This document shows, in pieces, positions 29,373 to 38,335 of a stretch of DNA of 64,000 nt. The number at the start of each line of letters is the position of its first letter. Position 1 is the first letter of the stretch. Origin of the DNA: Hyphomonadaceae bacterium (GTDB lineage: Bacteria; Pseudomonadota; Alphaproteobacteria; Rhizobiales; Hyphomicrobiaceae); contig JAIEQJ010000048.1 of assembly GCA_019747815.1 (NCBI GenBank), positions 42,540-106,539 of the forward strand. The letters run 5' to 3'. The translations under genes and the position numbers were made by a program. Under the pieces are notes generated by a model. That model saw only the letters and a program-made list of their open reading frames with translations. It was not told where the DNA came from and made no database searches.

Positions 29373-31265
29373 ATGGCGAGCTCGGCAAAGGGCGCTTCAG
29401 GTCAGTCTGCGGCGGCAGAGGGCATGCACCGCTACCGGTCGCACACGTGCGGTGCGCTCAGGAAGGCTGACGTGGGCAAGCGTGCGCGCCTGTCCGGCTG
29501 GGTGCATCGCGTGCGCGATCACGGCGGGCTGCTGTTCATCGATCTGCGCGACCACTACGGCATCACCCAGGTCGTCGCCGATCCGGACAGCCCCGCGTTC
29601 AGGGCCGCTGAAGCCGTGCGGTCGGAATGGGTGATCCGCGTCGACGGCAAGGTGCGCGACCGGCCCGAAGGAACCGTCAATCCCGACCTGCCGACCGGCG
29701 AGATCGAGCTGTTCGCCGCCGAGATCGAGGTGCTGTCGGCGGCCAAGGAACTGCCCGTTCCCGTGTTCGGCGATGCCGAGTATCCCGAAGACCTGCGCCT
29801 CAAGTACCGCTTCCTGGACCTCAGGCGCGAGGCGCTGCACAAGAACATCATGCTCAGGAACGAGATCATCGGCTCGATCCGGCGGCGCATGCGGGAGGCT
29901 GGCTTCTTCGAGTTCCAGACGCCGATCCTCACCGCCTCGAGCCCCGAGGGCGCGCGCGACTTTCTGGTGCCGTCGCGCATCCACCCCGGCAAGTTCTATG
30001 CCCTGCCGCAGGCGCCGCAGCAGTTCAAGCAGCTCATCATGATCGCGGGCTTCGACCGCTACTTCCAGATCGCGCCGTGCTTCCGCGACGAGGATGCGCG
30101 CGCCGACCGCTCGCCGGGCGAGTTCTACCAGCTCGACCTGGAGATGAGCTTCGTCGAGCAGGAGGACGTGTTTGCGGCGGTGGAGCCCGTCATGCGCGGG
30201 CTGTTCGAGGAGTTCGCAGGTTCTGCCGAAGGCGGGCAAGGCAAGGCCAAGCCGGTGACGCAGACGTTTCCGCGCATTCCCTATGACGAGGCGATCGCCA
30301 AGTACGGCTCCGACAAGCCGGACTTGCGCAACCCCATCGTCATGGCCGACGTGACGGAGCACTTCCGCGGCTCGGGCTTCAAGGTGTTCGCCGGCATGAT
30401 CGAGAAGGACCCCAAGGCGCGGGTGTGGGCGATCCCTGCGCCGGGCGGCGGCTCCAGAGCCTTCTGCGACCGCATGAACGCCTGGGCGATCTCGGAAGGC
30501 CAGCCGGGGCTCGGCTACATCTTCTGGCGTGCTGCCGAAGGCGGGCAGGACGCGGGCGAGGAGGGCGGCGCGGGACCGATCGCCAAGAACATCGGCCCGG
30601 AGCGTGCCGGTGCGATCCTGAAGCAGCTCGGCCTCAAGGTTGGCGACGCGGCGTTCTTCGTCGCCGGCAATCCGGCCAAGTTCTACAAGTTCGCCGGCGA
30701 GGCCCGCAGCAAGGTCGGCCGCGAGCTGAACCTCATCGACGAGAACAAGTTCGAGTTCTGCTGGATCGTCGATTTCCCGATGTATGAGTGGAACGAGGAG
30801 GAGAAGAGAATAGACTTCTCCCACAACCCGTTCTCGATGCCGCAGGGCGGGCTGGCGGCGCTGGAGGCAGCCAAGAGCAACGAGGAGCTGCTGGCCCTCA
30901 AGGCCTACCAGTACGACATCGTCTGCAACGGCGTGGAGCTGAGCTCCGGCGCCATCAGAAATCACCTGCCGGAGATCATGTACAAGGCGTTCGCCATCGC
31001 CGGCTACGGGCCGGAGGTGCTGGAGGCCAAGTTCGGCGGCATGCTGAAGGCGCTGCAGTACGGCGCGCCGCCGCATGGCGGCATTGCGCCCGGCATCGAC
31101 CGCATCGTCATGCTGCTGGCCGGCGCCACCAACCTGCGCGACGTCATCATGTTCCCGATGAACCAGCAGGCGCAGGATTTGCTGATGGGGGCGCCGAGCG
31201 AGGTGGCGCCCAAGCAGCTCCGCGAGCTGCACATTCGCCTGGCGCTGCCGGACAAGAAGGGGTAG
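29373..31265 (+). CDS. aspS: Aspartyl-tRNA synthetase
   Basis: The 630-residue class II synthetase charges tRNA-Asp. It has the N-terminal OB fold ([24 protein letters not shown] would span it, about 35-60), motif 2 ([20 protein letters not shown]), the bacterial GAD insert (about 320-450), and motif 3 ([15 protein letters not shown]). The C-terminus has the [16 protein letters not shown] segment. It starts at ATG 29373; M at 29424 is a shorter option. Many alphaproteobacterial AspRS are non-discriminating and also charge tRNA-Asn; the sequence alone does not settle this. Confidence 0.96.
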   Translation: MASSAKGASGQSAAAEGMHRYRSHTCGALRKADVGKRARLSGWVHRVRDHGGLLFIDLRDHYGITQVVADPDSPAFRAAEAVRSEWVIRVDGKVRDRPEGTVNPDLPTGEIELFAAEIEVLSAAKELPVPVFGDAEYPEDLRLKYRFLDLRREALHKNIMLRNEIIGSIRRRMREAGFFEFQTPILTASSPEGARDFLVPSRIHPGKFYALPQAPQQFKQLIMIAGFDRYFQIAPCFRDEDARADRSPGEFYQLDLEMSFVEQEDVFAAVEPVMRGLFEEFAGSAEGGQGKAKPVTQTFPRIPYDEAIAKYGSDKPDLRNPIVMADVTEHFRGSGFKVFAGMIEKDPKARVWAIPAPGGGSRAFCDRMNAWAISEGQPGLGYIFWRAAEGGQDAGEEGGAGPIAKNIGPERAGAILKQLGLKVGDAAFFVAGNPAKFYKFAGEARSKVGRELNLIDENKFEFCWIVDFPMYEWNEEEKRIDFSHNPFSMPQGGLAALEAAKSNEELLALKAYQYDIVCNGVELSSGAIRNHLPEIMYKAFAIAGYGPEVLEAKFGGMLKALQYGAPPHGGIAPGIDRIVMLLAGATNLRDVIMFPMNQQAQDLLMGAPSEVAPKQLRELHIRLALPDKKG

Positions 31266-31347
31266 GTCGGCGGCGGCCAGCGGTTGGAAGCGGCTGGACA
31301 TGCCCTTGCCCGGGCGCGATAGTTCATGTGCGATAGGACGTGAAGCG

Positions 31348-31656
31348 ATGCTCCCCAAGCTGAAGGCCGCGCTGGACAAGCTCCTGGGCAGCCTCCTGGG
31401 CAGCGCCGGCGGCAAGGCCGGCTCGCAGGCGGCGCCGGTGGTCGAATACAAGGGCTACCGGATCATCCCGGCGCCCACCCGGGCAGGCGATCAATTCCAG
31501 ACGGCCGGCGCGATCGAGAAGGATACGCCTGACGGTGTGAAGCGGCACGACTTCATCCGCGCCGACACCTATGCGAGCTGGGACGATGCGGTGGCCTTCA
31601 CGACGTTCAAGGCCAAGCAGGTCATCGATCAGCAGGGTGACCGCATCTTCAAATGA
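31348..31656 (+). CDS. HlyU family protein
   Basis: The 102-residue protein has the HlyU-type core VVEYKGYRIIPAPTRAGDQFQTAGAI and DFIRADTYASWDDAVAFTTFKAKQVID. The family is named after a Vibrio haemolysin activator, but these short alphaproteobacterial members have no winged helix and unknown function. The N-terminal 30 residues are Gly/Lys/Leu-rich. It follows aspS by 82 bp on the same strand. Confidence 0.75.
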   Translation: MLPKLKAALDKLLGSLLGSAGGKAGSQAAPVVEYKGYRIIPAPTRAGDQFQTAGAIEKDTPDGVKRHDFIRADTYASWDDAVAFTTFKAKQVIDQQGDRIFK

Positions 31657-31692
31657 CACAGCGGCCCCGAGCAGGGCGGCTTGCTCCTCTCC

Positions 31693-33054
31693 CTATGTCT
31701 GCAACGGGGAAGGGGAAGCATCCCCCAGCAGGCGATCGATCATGGCGGGCGCTGAGCCCAGGTAGTTGACCGGGTCGGTGAGCTGGGCAAGGCGCGCCGC
31801 ATTGAGGTGCTGCGTCACGTCGGGCCGCTGCTCCAGCTCGGCCAGCAGCGTCGAGCCCTTGTCGAGCGCGGCACGGCAGGCGCCGTAGACGATATCGTGC
31901 GCCGCTTGCCGGCCGGTATGCTCAGCGAGCGCCATCATCACGGCCTCCGCGACGATGAGGCCGCCGGTCAGGTCGAGATTGCGGCGCATGCGCTCAGGAT
32001 CGACGATCAGGCCTTCGAGCAGGAAGCGGGCCTGACTCAACGCGCCGCTGGTGGCCATGAACGCCTCGGGGATCGCCACCCATTCGAGCTGCCAGGGGCC
32101 CGTGGCGCGCTCGTGATCCGCCGCCATGGCATCGAGCATCAGGCCGGCGTTCTGGCGCACGATCCTGGCGGCCGCCAGGATCAGCTCGCACGAGATGGGG
32201 TTGCGCTTCTGCGGCATGGTCGAGGACGAGCCGCGGCCCGCGACGAACGGCTCGAAGGCTTCCGCCACCTCGGTTTGCATCATCAGCATGACGTCGGTGG
32301 CGATCTTGGCGAGCGTGCCCGTCACCAGCCCGAGGACCGAGACCGTCTCGGCAAAGCCGTCGCGGGCCACGTGCCAGGGGATGGATGGCCGGCCGAGGCC
32401 GAGCTCTCCCATCAGCGCGTCGTGCACGGCAAGGCCCGTGTCGCCGAGCGAGGCGAGCGTACCGGCAGCGCCTGCGAACTGGCCGACGAGGACGCGCGGC
32501 GCCAGCTCGCGCAGGCGCTGGCGGTGGCGGATGATCATGCCGAGCCAGACGGCGGCCTTGTAGCCGAAGGTGATCGGCAGGGCGTGCTGGAGATGCGTCC
32601 GTCCCGCCATCACGGTTGCGCGGTGCTTGTCGGCGAGGGCCCGCAATGCCGCCTCGCAGGCCGCCAGGCCCGCCTCGACCAGGGCCAGCGCGTCGCGGAC
32701 CTGCAGCACGGTGGCGGTGTCCATGATGTCCTGGGTGGTGGCGCCCCAATGAAGGTAGCGGCCGGCCGCGCCGCACTGCTGGGCGAGCTGGTGCACCAGG
32801 CCGACGATCGGATAGCCGACGAGATCGGTCTCCGCCTTGAGCTTGGCGAGATCGATGGCGTCCGCGCGCGCCGAGCGTCGGATCGCATCGGCTGCATCCT
32901 GCGGGATCACGCCGACCTTGGCCTCGGCGGCGGCCAGCGCCACCTCGACCTCGACGTATTTTGCCACCACGGCTTGATAGGCGAAGATGGCGCGCATGGC
33001 CGGCGCGCCGAAGGCGTCGCGGAAGAGGCCTGAGTCGAAGACGGTGGATGGCAT
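31693..33054 (-). CDS. Fumarase/aspartase-superfamily lyase (PcaB/PurB type)
   Basis: The 453-residue enzyme has the superfamily signature SSSTMPQKRNPISCE, with the catalytic loop Ser. HWGATTQDIMDTATVLQ and MAGRTHLQHALPITFGYK are also kept. These fit the adenylosuccinate lyase / 3-carboxy-cis,cis-muconate cycloisomerase group. The context does not favour either: no purine gene adjoins it and no protocatechuate gene is near. The C-terminus is short, as in PcaB. It converges with the HlyU-like gene and its start faces the dipeptidase gene. Confidence 0.8.
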   Translation of the reverse strand: MPSTVFDSGLFRDAFGAPAMRAIFAYQAVVAKYVEVEVALAAAEAKVGVIPQDAADAIRRSARADAIDLAKLKAETDLVGYPIVGLVHQLAQQCGAAGRYLHWGATTQDIMDTATVLQVRDALALVEAGLAACEAALRALADKHRATVMAGRTHLQHALPITFGYKAAVWLGMIIRHRQRLRELAPRVLVGQFAGAAGTLASLGDTGLAVHDALMGELGLGRPSIPWHVARDGFAETVSVLGLVTGTLAKIATDVMLMMQTEVAEAFEPFVAGRGSSSTMPQKRNPISCELILAAARIVRQNAGLMLDAMAADHERATGPWQLEWVAIPEAFMATSGALSQARFLLEGLIVDPERMRRNLDLTGGLIVAEAVMMALAEHTGRQAAHDIVYGACRAALDKGSTLLAELEQRPDVTQHLNAARLAQLTDPVNYLGSAPAMIDRLLGDASPSPLQT

Positions 33055-33309
33055 GGAAGGCTCGCAGGCTGGTGCCGGGACGCTGCTCAACCAATCAGGG
33101 GGCGTCGGTCAGCGCAAGGGCTTGCCGTAGTCGTCGTGCGCAGGATGAGCTGCTCGGCATGGCCAGCGCTGCACGTGCGCCTTGCCGATGCGAGGAGACC
33201 ACTCGGGACGTGGGGAGGCGTGGCCGGCTGCGGCGTTGCAAGGGCCCCCAGCCCCTCCCCCGTAGCCGGCATGATGAACAGATTATGATGCTATATCAGG
33301 AATCTGGAC

Positions 33310-34188
33310 GTGAGTAAGGCATGCATGACGGTGATATCGCACCGCACCGGGACGGAGGGAAGGCTCAAGGGCCGCGGACGGCGCGTGCAGGCGCGTTGCG
33401 CGTCGCGGCGGTTCCGCCGGCTTGTGGCCGGCGTCGGTGCCATCGCGCTTGTGCTCAGCGGGGAGCTCAAAGCCCAGGCGCCGCCCGTAGATGAGGAGCC
33501 GGCGGTTCCCCTCGTTCATCTGCGCAGGGTCGATGCCAGCATTCTGCAGGATATCCGCTATGCTGGTGCTGACAATTTCACCGGCCGGCCTGTGCCGGGC
33601 TATGCCGCCGCCGAATGCCTGCTGCTGCGCGACGCGGCCGAGGCGCTGGCGCGCGTGCAGAAGGGGCTGTTGCAGCGCAAGCTCACCTTGAAGGTCTATG
33701 ACTGCTATCGCCCCAGGCGGGCGGTGCGGGCCTTCCGGGCCTGGGTCGAGGCCCCGGAGGCCGATCCGCTGGGCAAGCGCTTCTATCCGGGCCTAGACAA
33801 GAGCCGGCTCATCGACCTTGGGTATATTGCCGGCGTGTCCCGCCATTCGCGGGGCGATGCGGTGGACCTGACCCTCGTCGCCCTGCCGGCCAAGCGCGTG
33901 CCGGCTTTCAGCGCCAGCGCCACCTATGGCCCCTGCACCGGCCCGGCGGCGGCGCGCGCTCCCGACAACGGCATCGACATGGGAACCGGTTTCGACTGCT
34001 TCGATGCCCTGAGCCACACCAAGACCACCGGGCTGACGCCCGAGCAGCAGCGGTGGCGCCAGGTGCTGGTGGAGGCCATGGCGCAACAGGGATTCCACAA
34101 TTATCCCAAGGAGTGGTGGCATTTCACCTACAGGCCCGAGCGGCGCGGGCGCAGCTTCGATGTGACCATATCGCGAGGCCGCCACTAG
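33310..34188 (+). CDS. D-alanyl-D-alanine dipeptidase (VanX family), exported
   Basis: The 292-residue protein has a basic N-terminus with a hydrophobic core (LVAGVGAIALVLSG, about 38-52), likely a signal or anchor. The VanX domain follows: zinc ligands in SRHSRGDAVDL, and the catalytic/ligand set in NYPKEWWHFTY. VYDCYRPRRAVRAF is the substrate-binding region. It would cleave D-Ala-D-Ala or a related dipeptide, for recycling rather than vancomycin resistance, since no vanHA genes are present. The start is GTG 33310; ATG 33325 is an alternative. Confidence 0.87.
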   Translation: MSKACMTVISHRTGTEGRLKGRGRRVQARCASRRFRRLVAGVGAIALVLSGELKAQAPPVDEEPAVPLVHLRRVDASILQDIRYAGADNFTGRPVPGYAAAECLLLRDAAEALARVQKGLLQRKLTLKVYDCYRPRRAVRAFRAWVEAPEADPLGKRFYPGLDKSRLIDLGYIAGVSRHSRGDAVDLTLVALPAKRVPAFSASATYGPCTGPAAARAPDNGIDMGTGFDCFDALSHTKTTGLTPEQQRWRQVLVEAMAQQGFHNYPKEWWHFTYRPERRGRSFDVTISRGRH

Positions 34189-34321
34189 GCGGCTGTTCAG
34201 CCGGAGTTCAGACGGTGAGCGGCACTCCATGCGGGTGCGGGATGCGCGCTGGCATCACCCGCAGCCAAAGGCTAAGCTTGCGCCATAGTCGAGCGAAGCT
34301 GCCGAAGTTGGGAGTGGCACG

Positions 34322-34627
34322 ATGATCTGCCGTTCGAAGGCGGTGTGGCTGGCTGCAGCGGTGTGGGCGACAACGCTGGGGCTGCCGCCGGCAGCTCAGG
34401 CGCAGGATGGCTGCTCATCGCCGGCCAAGCAGAGAGAGTGCTCGGTGCAATGCTGCGGCCGCGCCACGTGCGCGCCATCGTGCCAGGGTGATTGCGTGCG
34501 GGTGTGCATCGACGCCTGCAGGAGCCCGCAATTCGAGCCGCAGTACCGGCGGCAATTGCCCGACCTGCAGGCGCGCTGCGGTTTTCGCAGCGGTCCGGCC
34601 CAGATGCAGCGGCAGGAGTCCCGTTGA
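34322..34627 (+). CDS. Small secreted cysteine-rich protein
   Basis: The 101-residue product has a signal peptide (MICRSKAVWLAAAVWATTLG, cleavage after AQAQ at about 28). The mature part contains ten cysteines in about 57 residues (ECSVQCCGRATCAPSCQGDC, then VRVCIDAC and ARCG). I recognise no family; possible roles are metal binding or a disulfide-rich periplasmic peptide. It lies between the VanX gene and the patatin gene, which begins 69 bp downstream, so the three may be co-transcribed. Confidence 0.65.
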   Translation: MICRSKAVWLAAAVWATTLGLPPAAQAQDGCSSPAKQRECSVQCCGRATCAPSCQGDCVRVCIDACRSPQFEPQYRRQLPDLQARCGFRSGPAQMQRQESR

Positions 34628-34696
34628 TATTTGAGCGGGGGGCTGCCGCGGCGGGGTGCGGCAGCACGCTTCGCGCCAATTTTTTGGGGGAGCAAG

Positions 34697-36991
34697 ATGG
34701 CAGTCGAAGCCTCGCCGGTCGAGACGGTTTCCGAGACTTGGTTTTCCGCCCTGCGCAGCAGCCTCTACGTGATCCGCGTTCCGGTCATCATGGCGGTTGC
34801 GGTCGTTCTCGTGCTGACGCTGCCCGAGCAGGTGCAGGAAATCTATCGCGCCCTGGCGCGGGACAGGCCCAACACGCCGGGCTTTCAGTATCACTGGTTG
34901 CTGGCGCTGGCCGCGCTGGTTGGCCTGTCGCTGGTGCTTTGGCAGGTGGCGCGCGGCCTCAGCTACGACTTTCCAAAGCATTTCGGCACGCCGCATCCTG
35001 TTGCGGGCTGGGTGCTGAGCTGGGTGCCGCGCCTGCTGGTGATGGTGCCGCTGCTCGGCGCGGCGCTGGGGCTGTGGCTGTGCATCGCCGAGGACGTGAG
35101 AGGCAGCGACGCGCTGCTGCATGACTTCGTGGAAGGGGTGGCGCGGCTGCGCCTCGACTTTGCCGTGGCCATGGGCACCAGCGTCGTCCTGGCGATCGTG
35201 CTGTTCGGTGCGGCAACCCTTTTCGAAGGATGGCTCGCCCGCCGGGGCCCCAATCATGTCCGCCGGGTTGCCGACTACAGCAACTGGCTGTTCTTTCCCC
35301 TCATCGCGGTGGCATCCGTTGCGATCATCGCCTCGGATGAGATCCGCATGTCGCAATTTTTCGGCGCGGTTCCGATCTTCGCGCTGTGGATGGCGATCCT
35401 GGCCCTCATCGTGGGGCTGCTGGCGCGCTTGAGCCTGTTTGCCATCCCGGTGCTCGGGCTCCTTGTTGTCTATGGCTTGGGCATCGAGTTCTTCAAGCTG
35501 GCGGACAACCACGAGATTCGCAGCCAGCGCAGGCAGATCGATCGCGTCGCGCTGGACGACGCTTTCAAGCAGTGGCTCGCCAATCGCAAGGACTTTGCCG
35601 CCTACCAGGCCGCGCAACGGCCCTATCCGGTCTACATCGTCGCCGCGGAGGGGGGCGGTCTCTACGCGGCCTATCTGACGGCCAGGTTCCTCGCGCGCAT
35701 GCAGGATTTGTGTCCGAGCTTTGCCCAGCACGTCTTCACCATCAGCTCCGTCTCGGGCGGCAGCCTGGGCGCGGCGGTGTTTGCCGGCCTGGCCGCGGGC
35801 GAGCCGACATCCGGGCCGCCTCAGCCGTGCAAGGCGGGGCCAGCCCGTTTCGGGCCGATGGAACGGCAGGTGCATCGCATGCTGTCCTCGGATTTCCTGT
35901 CGCCGGCGGTGTGGGGCGCGCTCTACCCCGACTTCGTGCAGAGGTTCATCCCCAAGCCGTTCCCGGCCCTTGATCGTGCCGTCTACCTGGAGCGCGCGTT
36001 CGAGCGCGCGTGGCCGAAGTCGGCCGCCGGCGCCAATCCCATGGCGCAGAGCTTCTTTGATCTGTGCGGCAGCGACATGTCGAAGTGTCTCGCCGGCTCC
36101 ACGCCCCTGCTGGCCTTCAACGTCACCAATGTGGAGACGGGGCTGCAGGTCGTCCTGAGCCCGGTCGATCTTCAGTATGTGGGCGCCTATCGCGGCGGGC
36201 AGCCGGTGCCGTCGCGCAAGGTCTATGACTTCTTCGGGCTGGCAGGAGTTGAGCCCTTCGACATGCCGCTGAGCACGGCGGTGGGGCTGAGCGCGCGCTT
36301 TCCCTGGATCTCGCCGCCCGGCTGGTACGCCTGGCGTGATGATGCGCCGCCCAAGGAGGCCGGCCAGCAGGCGCCCCGGCAGCCGACGGCCAAGAAGGTC
36401 ACGAACAGTCCGCGGCTGACGTTCGTCGACGGCGGCTTTGTCGACAACTCGGGCGTGGCGACGGCCTTGAACATCGCGCAGCATCTCGATGCGATCAATC
36501 CGCGGCCCAATGTCGAGTTCAGGATCCTCATGATCTCGGCCCTGTGGGCGCCGATCGACCGGCTATGGATCGAGCCGCCGCGGGACAACAAGAGCGGAGA
36601 GGTGACGCCGCCGATCGAGGCAGCCATCAATGCGCGCCAGGGGCGCGGCTTCAAGACCCAGTTCGATGCGGCGCTGGAGGCCAAGCCCGGCCTCAGCGTG
36701 ACGGAGATCGGGTTCTACTACGGCTACCTGGAGCTGCCGCTCGGATGGCAGCTGTCGGACGTGTCGCGCCGCTACATCCGGCTGTTCCGGGGTGAGCCCG
36801 AGAGGTGCCGGCTCGACAGCGAGGAGAGCTACATCAAGCACACGGGGCGCTCGGTGGAGAGCCACGAGCAGGCGGCCGTCGCCTATATCAAGAGGGCCGA
36901 TTGCGTGGTGGCGCGGATCAGGAACGAGCTGACACCGACGGAGCCGCCGCTGCCGCCGCCGTCGTGGCCGCCGATCAACCCGACCCGCTGA
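34697..36991 (+). CDS. Membrane-embedded patatin-like phospholipase
   Basis: The 764-residue protein has about six to seven membrane helices in its first 280 residues and then a patatin-like hydrolase domain at about 310-640. The Gly-rich oxyanion stretch is AAEGGGLYAAYL. The nucleophile lies in SSVSGGSLGAA (a variant of GxSxG), and the catalytic Asp lies in FVDGGFVDNSG (the DGG motif). It probably cleaves membrane lipids on the cytoplasmic side. GGGGGAG precedes ATG 34697. The C-terminus ends in a Pro-rich stretch. Membrane fusion to a patatin domain is unusual, and the physiological lipid is unknown. Confidence 0.78.
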   Translation: MAVEASPVETVSETWFSALRSSLYVIRVPVIMAVAVVLVLTLPEQVQEIYRALARDRPNTPGFQYHWLLALAALVGLSLVLWQVARGLSYDFPKHFGTPHPVAGWVLSWVPRLLVMVPLLGAALGLWLCIAEDVRGSDALLHDFVEGVARLRLDFAVAMGTSVVLAIVLFGAATLFEGWLARRGPNHVRRVADYSNWLFFPLIAVASVAIIASDEIRMSQFFGAVPIFALWMAILALIVGLLARLSLFAIPVLGLLVVYGLGIEFFKLADNHEIRSQRRQIDRVALDDAFKQWLANRKDFAAYQAAQRPYPVYIVAAEGGGLYAAYLTARFLARMQDLCPSFAQHVFTISSVSGGSLGAAVFAGLAAGEPTSGPPQPCKAGPARFGPMERQVHRMLSSDFLSPAVWGALYPDFVQRFIPKPFPALDRAVYLERAFERAWPKSAAGANPMAQSFFDLCGSDMSKCLAGSTPLLAFNVTNVETGLQVVLSPVDLQYVGAYRGGQPVPSRKVYDFFGLAGVEPFDMPLSTAVGLSARFPWISPPGWYAWRDDAPPKEAGQQAPRQPTAKKVTNSPRLTFVDGGFVDNSGVATALNIAQHLDAINPRPNVEFRILMISALWAPIDRLWIEPPRDNKSGEVTPPIEAAINARQGRGFKTQFDAALEAKPGLSVTEIGFYYGYLELPLGWQLSDVSRRYIRLFRGEPERCRLDSEESYIKHTGRSVESHEQAAVAYIKRADCVVARIRNELTPTEPPLPPPSWPPINPTR

Positions 36992-37008
36992 GCGCGAGAG
37001 CATGAGGA

Positions 37009-37036
37009 AGGGCGGACGGCTGGTGCCGCCCGCCCT
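37009..37036. terminator. Candidate bidirectional stem-loop between convergent genes
   Basis: AGGGCGG and CCGCCCT form a 7-bp stem around a GC-rich loop between the stops of the patatin gene (plus) and the binding-protein gene (minus). No T tract follows, so this is a weak prediction. Confidence 0.3.
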
Positions 37037-37060
37037 GCAACATCGCAAAGAGTGTGCCGC

Positions 37061-38227
37061 TCAGTAGAGCAGGTTCTCGGCAATCACCTTCCAGCGGCCG
37101 CCTTCCACCTTGGCCAGGAAGCTGGCGCTGGAGCCCTGGTGCTGCTTGGGACCGTAGCTGAGCGATGGTCCGGGGAACATCGGCCGGTAGTCCTTGAGCG
37201 CTTCCAGTGCAGCCAGGAACTTGGCGCGCGTCAGGTCCTTGCCCGCCGCCTCCAGCACCTTGACGATCATGTCGCCGCCCACATAGCCGTACTGCGCCGC
37301 GCTGTTGGCGTCCTGCTTGGTCCTCTCCTTGTACTTGGCGGACCAGGCCTTGATCGCGTCCGAGCTCGTGTCGGGATAGGCGTAGGGCATGCCGGTGCCG
37401 GAGTAGAAGCCCTCCATGATGCCGCCGGGCGCCGCCGCCACGATCGGATCATAGGAAGCGGCCTGGCCGACGAACGTCACGTCGCCCCAACCGAGCTTCT
37501 TGGCCGTGCCGACCGCCTGGATGCTGTCCCGGATGATGGAGCCCATGACGACGAGGTCGCACCCTGCGGACTTGAGCTTGGTGATGGGTGCAACGAACTC
37601 GGTGTCTTGCGGTCCATAGGTTGCTTCCGAGACCACCTCCAGCTTGCTGGCCTTGGCCTGCTCGCGCACCCCGTCACGGATTTCGTGGCCGAAGTCCGTG
37701 TCCTGGTACATCGTGCAGATCTTGCTCTTCCTCTCCTTCTCGACGAAGTGCTTGGTGGCCGAGCGCACCTGGTCGTAGTAGGTGGAGAACTGCGCGAACT
37801 TCAGGGGATGGAACGGCTCCGCCATCGAGCGCGCGGCGGTGAAGGGGAAGATGTTGGGCACGCCCTTCTGCAGCTGCTCGCCGAGCACGGCGTTGTTCTG
37901 CGGTGTGCCGAGCGCGCCCAGCATGATGAAGATCTTGTCGCTGTTGATCAGCTTGTTGGCGGCCTGCACCGCGCGCGGCACCTGGTAGCCGTGATCCTCA
38001 ACGATCAGCTTGATCTTGCGGCCGTGGATGCCCTTCTCATTGGCCTCGTCGAACCGCATGCGGGTGCCTTCGGTGGCGCCGATGCCCCAGGCGCTGACCG
38101 GGCCGCTGAGCGCGGTGTGGCTGCCGATCAGGATTTCAGTGGCCGTCACGCCGTCCTGCGCCATTGCGGGAGCGGCCAAGGCGCCCGCCAGGAGGGTACT
38201 CAAACCCAGCTTGGATAGTTTCCTCAT
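37061..38227 (-). CDS. Branched-chain-type ABC transporter substrate-binding protein
   Basis: The 388-residue periplasmic protein has a signal peptide (MRKLSKLGLSTLLAGALAAP, cleavage near AMAQ) and a type I periplasmic-binding fold of the Leu/Ile/Val family. Seen: EILIGSHTALSGPVSAWG, the hinge segments, and YGPKQHQGSS near the C-terminus. In this family the ligand may be amino acids, aromatic acids or short fatty or terpenoid acids; it cannot be read from the sequence. It lies downstream of the acyl-CoA synthetase and LivFGMH genes on the same strand, suggesting one transport and activation operon. Confidence 0.9.
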   Translation of the reverse strand: MRKLSKLGLSTLLAGALAAPAMAQDGVTATEILIGSHTALSGPVSAWGIGATEGTRMRFDEANEKGIHGRKIKLIVEDHGYQVPRAVQAANKLINSDKIFIMLGALGTPQNNAVLGEQLQKGVPNIFPFTAARSMAEPFHPLKFAQFSTYYDQVRSATKHFVEKERKSKICTMYQDTDFGHEIRDGVREQAKASKLEVVSEATYGPQDTEFVAPITKLKSAGCDLVVMGSIIRDSIQAVGTAKKLGWGDVTFVGQAASYDPIVAAAPGGIMEGFYSGTGMPYAYPDTSSDAIKAWSAKYKERTKQDANSAAQYGYVGGDMIVKVLEAAGKDLTRAKFLAALEALKDYRPMFPGPSLSYGPKQHQGSSASFLAKVEGGRWKVIAENLLY

Positions 38228-38335
38228 CTTCACGCCTCCATTTCCTTCCTTCTGCAAAGACCGTCTATCCGTCTACGCGGGGCGCGTCATGACGCGCTGC
38301 CGCACACCGTTGGCGGTGTCCTGTCAGGCCGCCGA

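Noticed and set aside
33310..34188. Vancomycin resistance gene
   Set aside because: VanX-family dipeptidases are common in peptide and cell-wall recycling; no vanH, vanA or vanRS genes are near.
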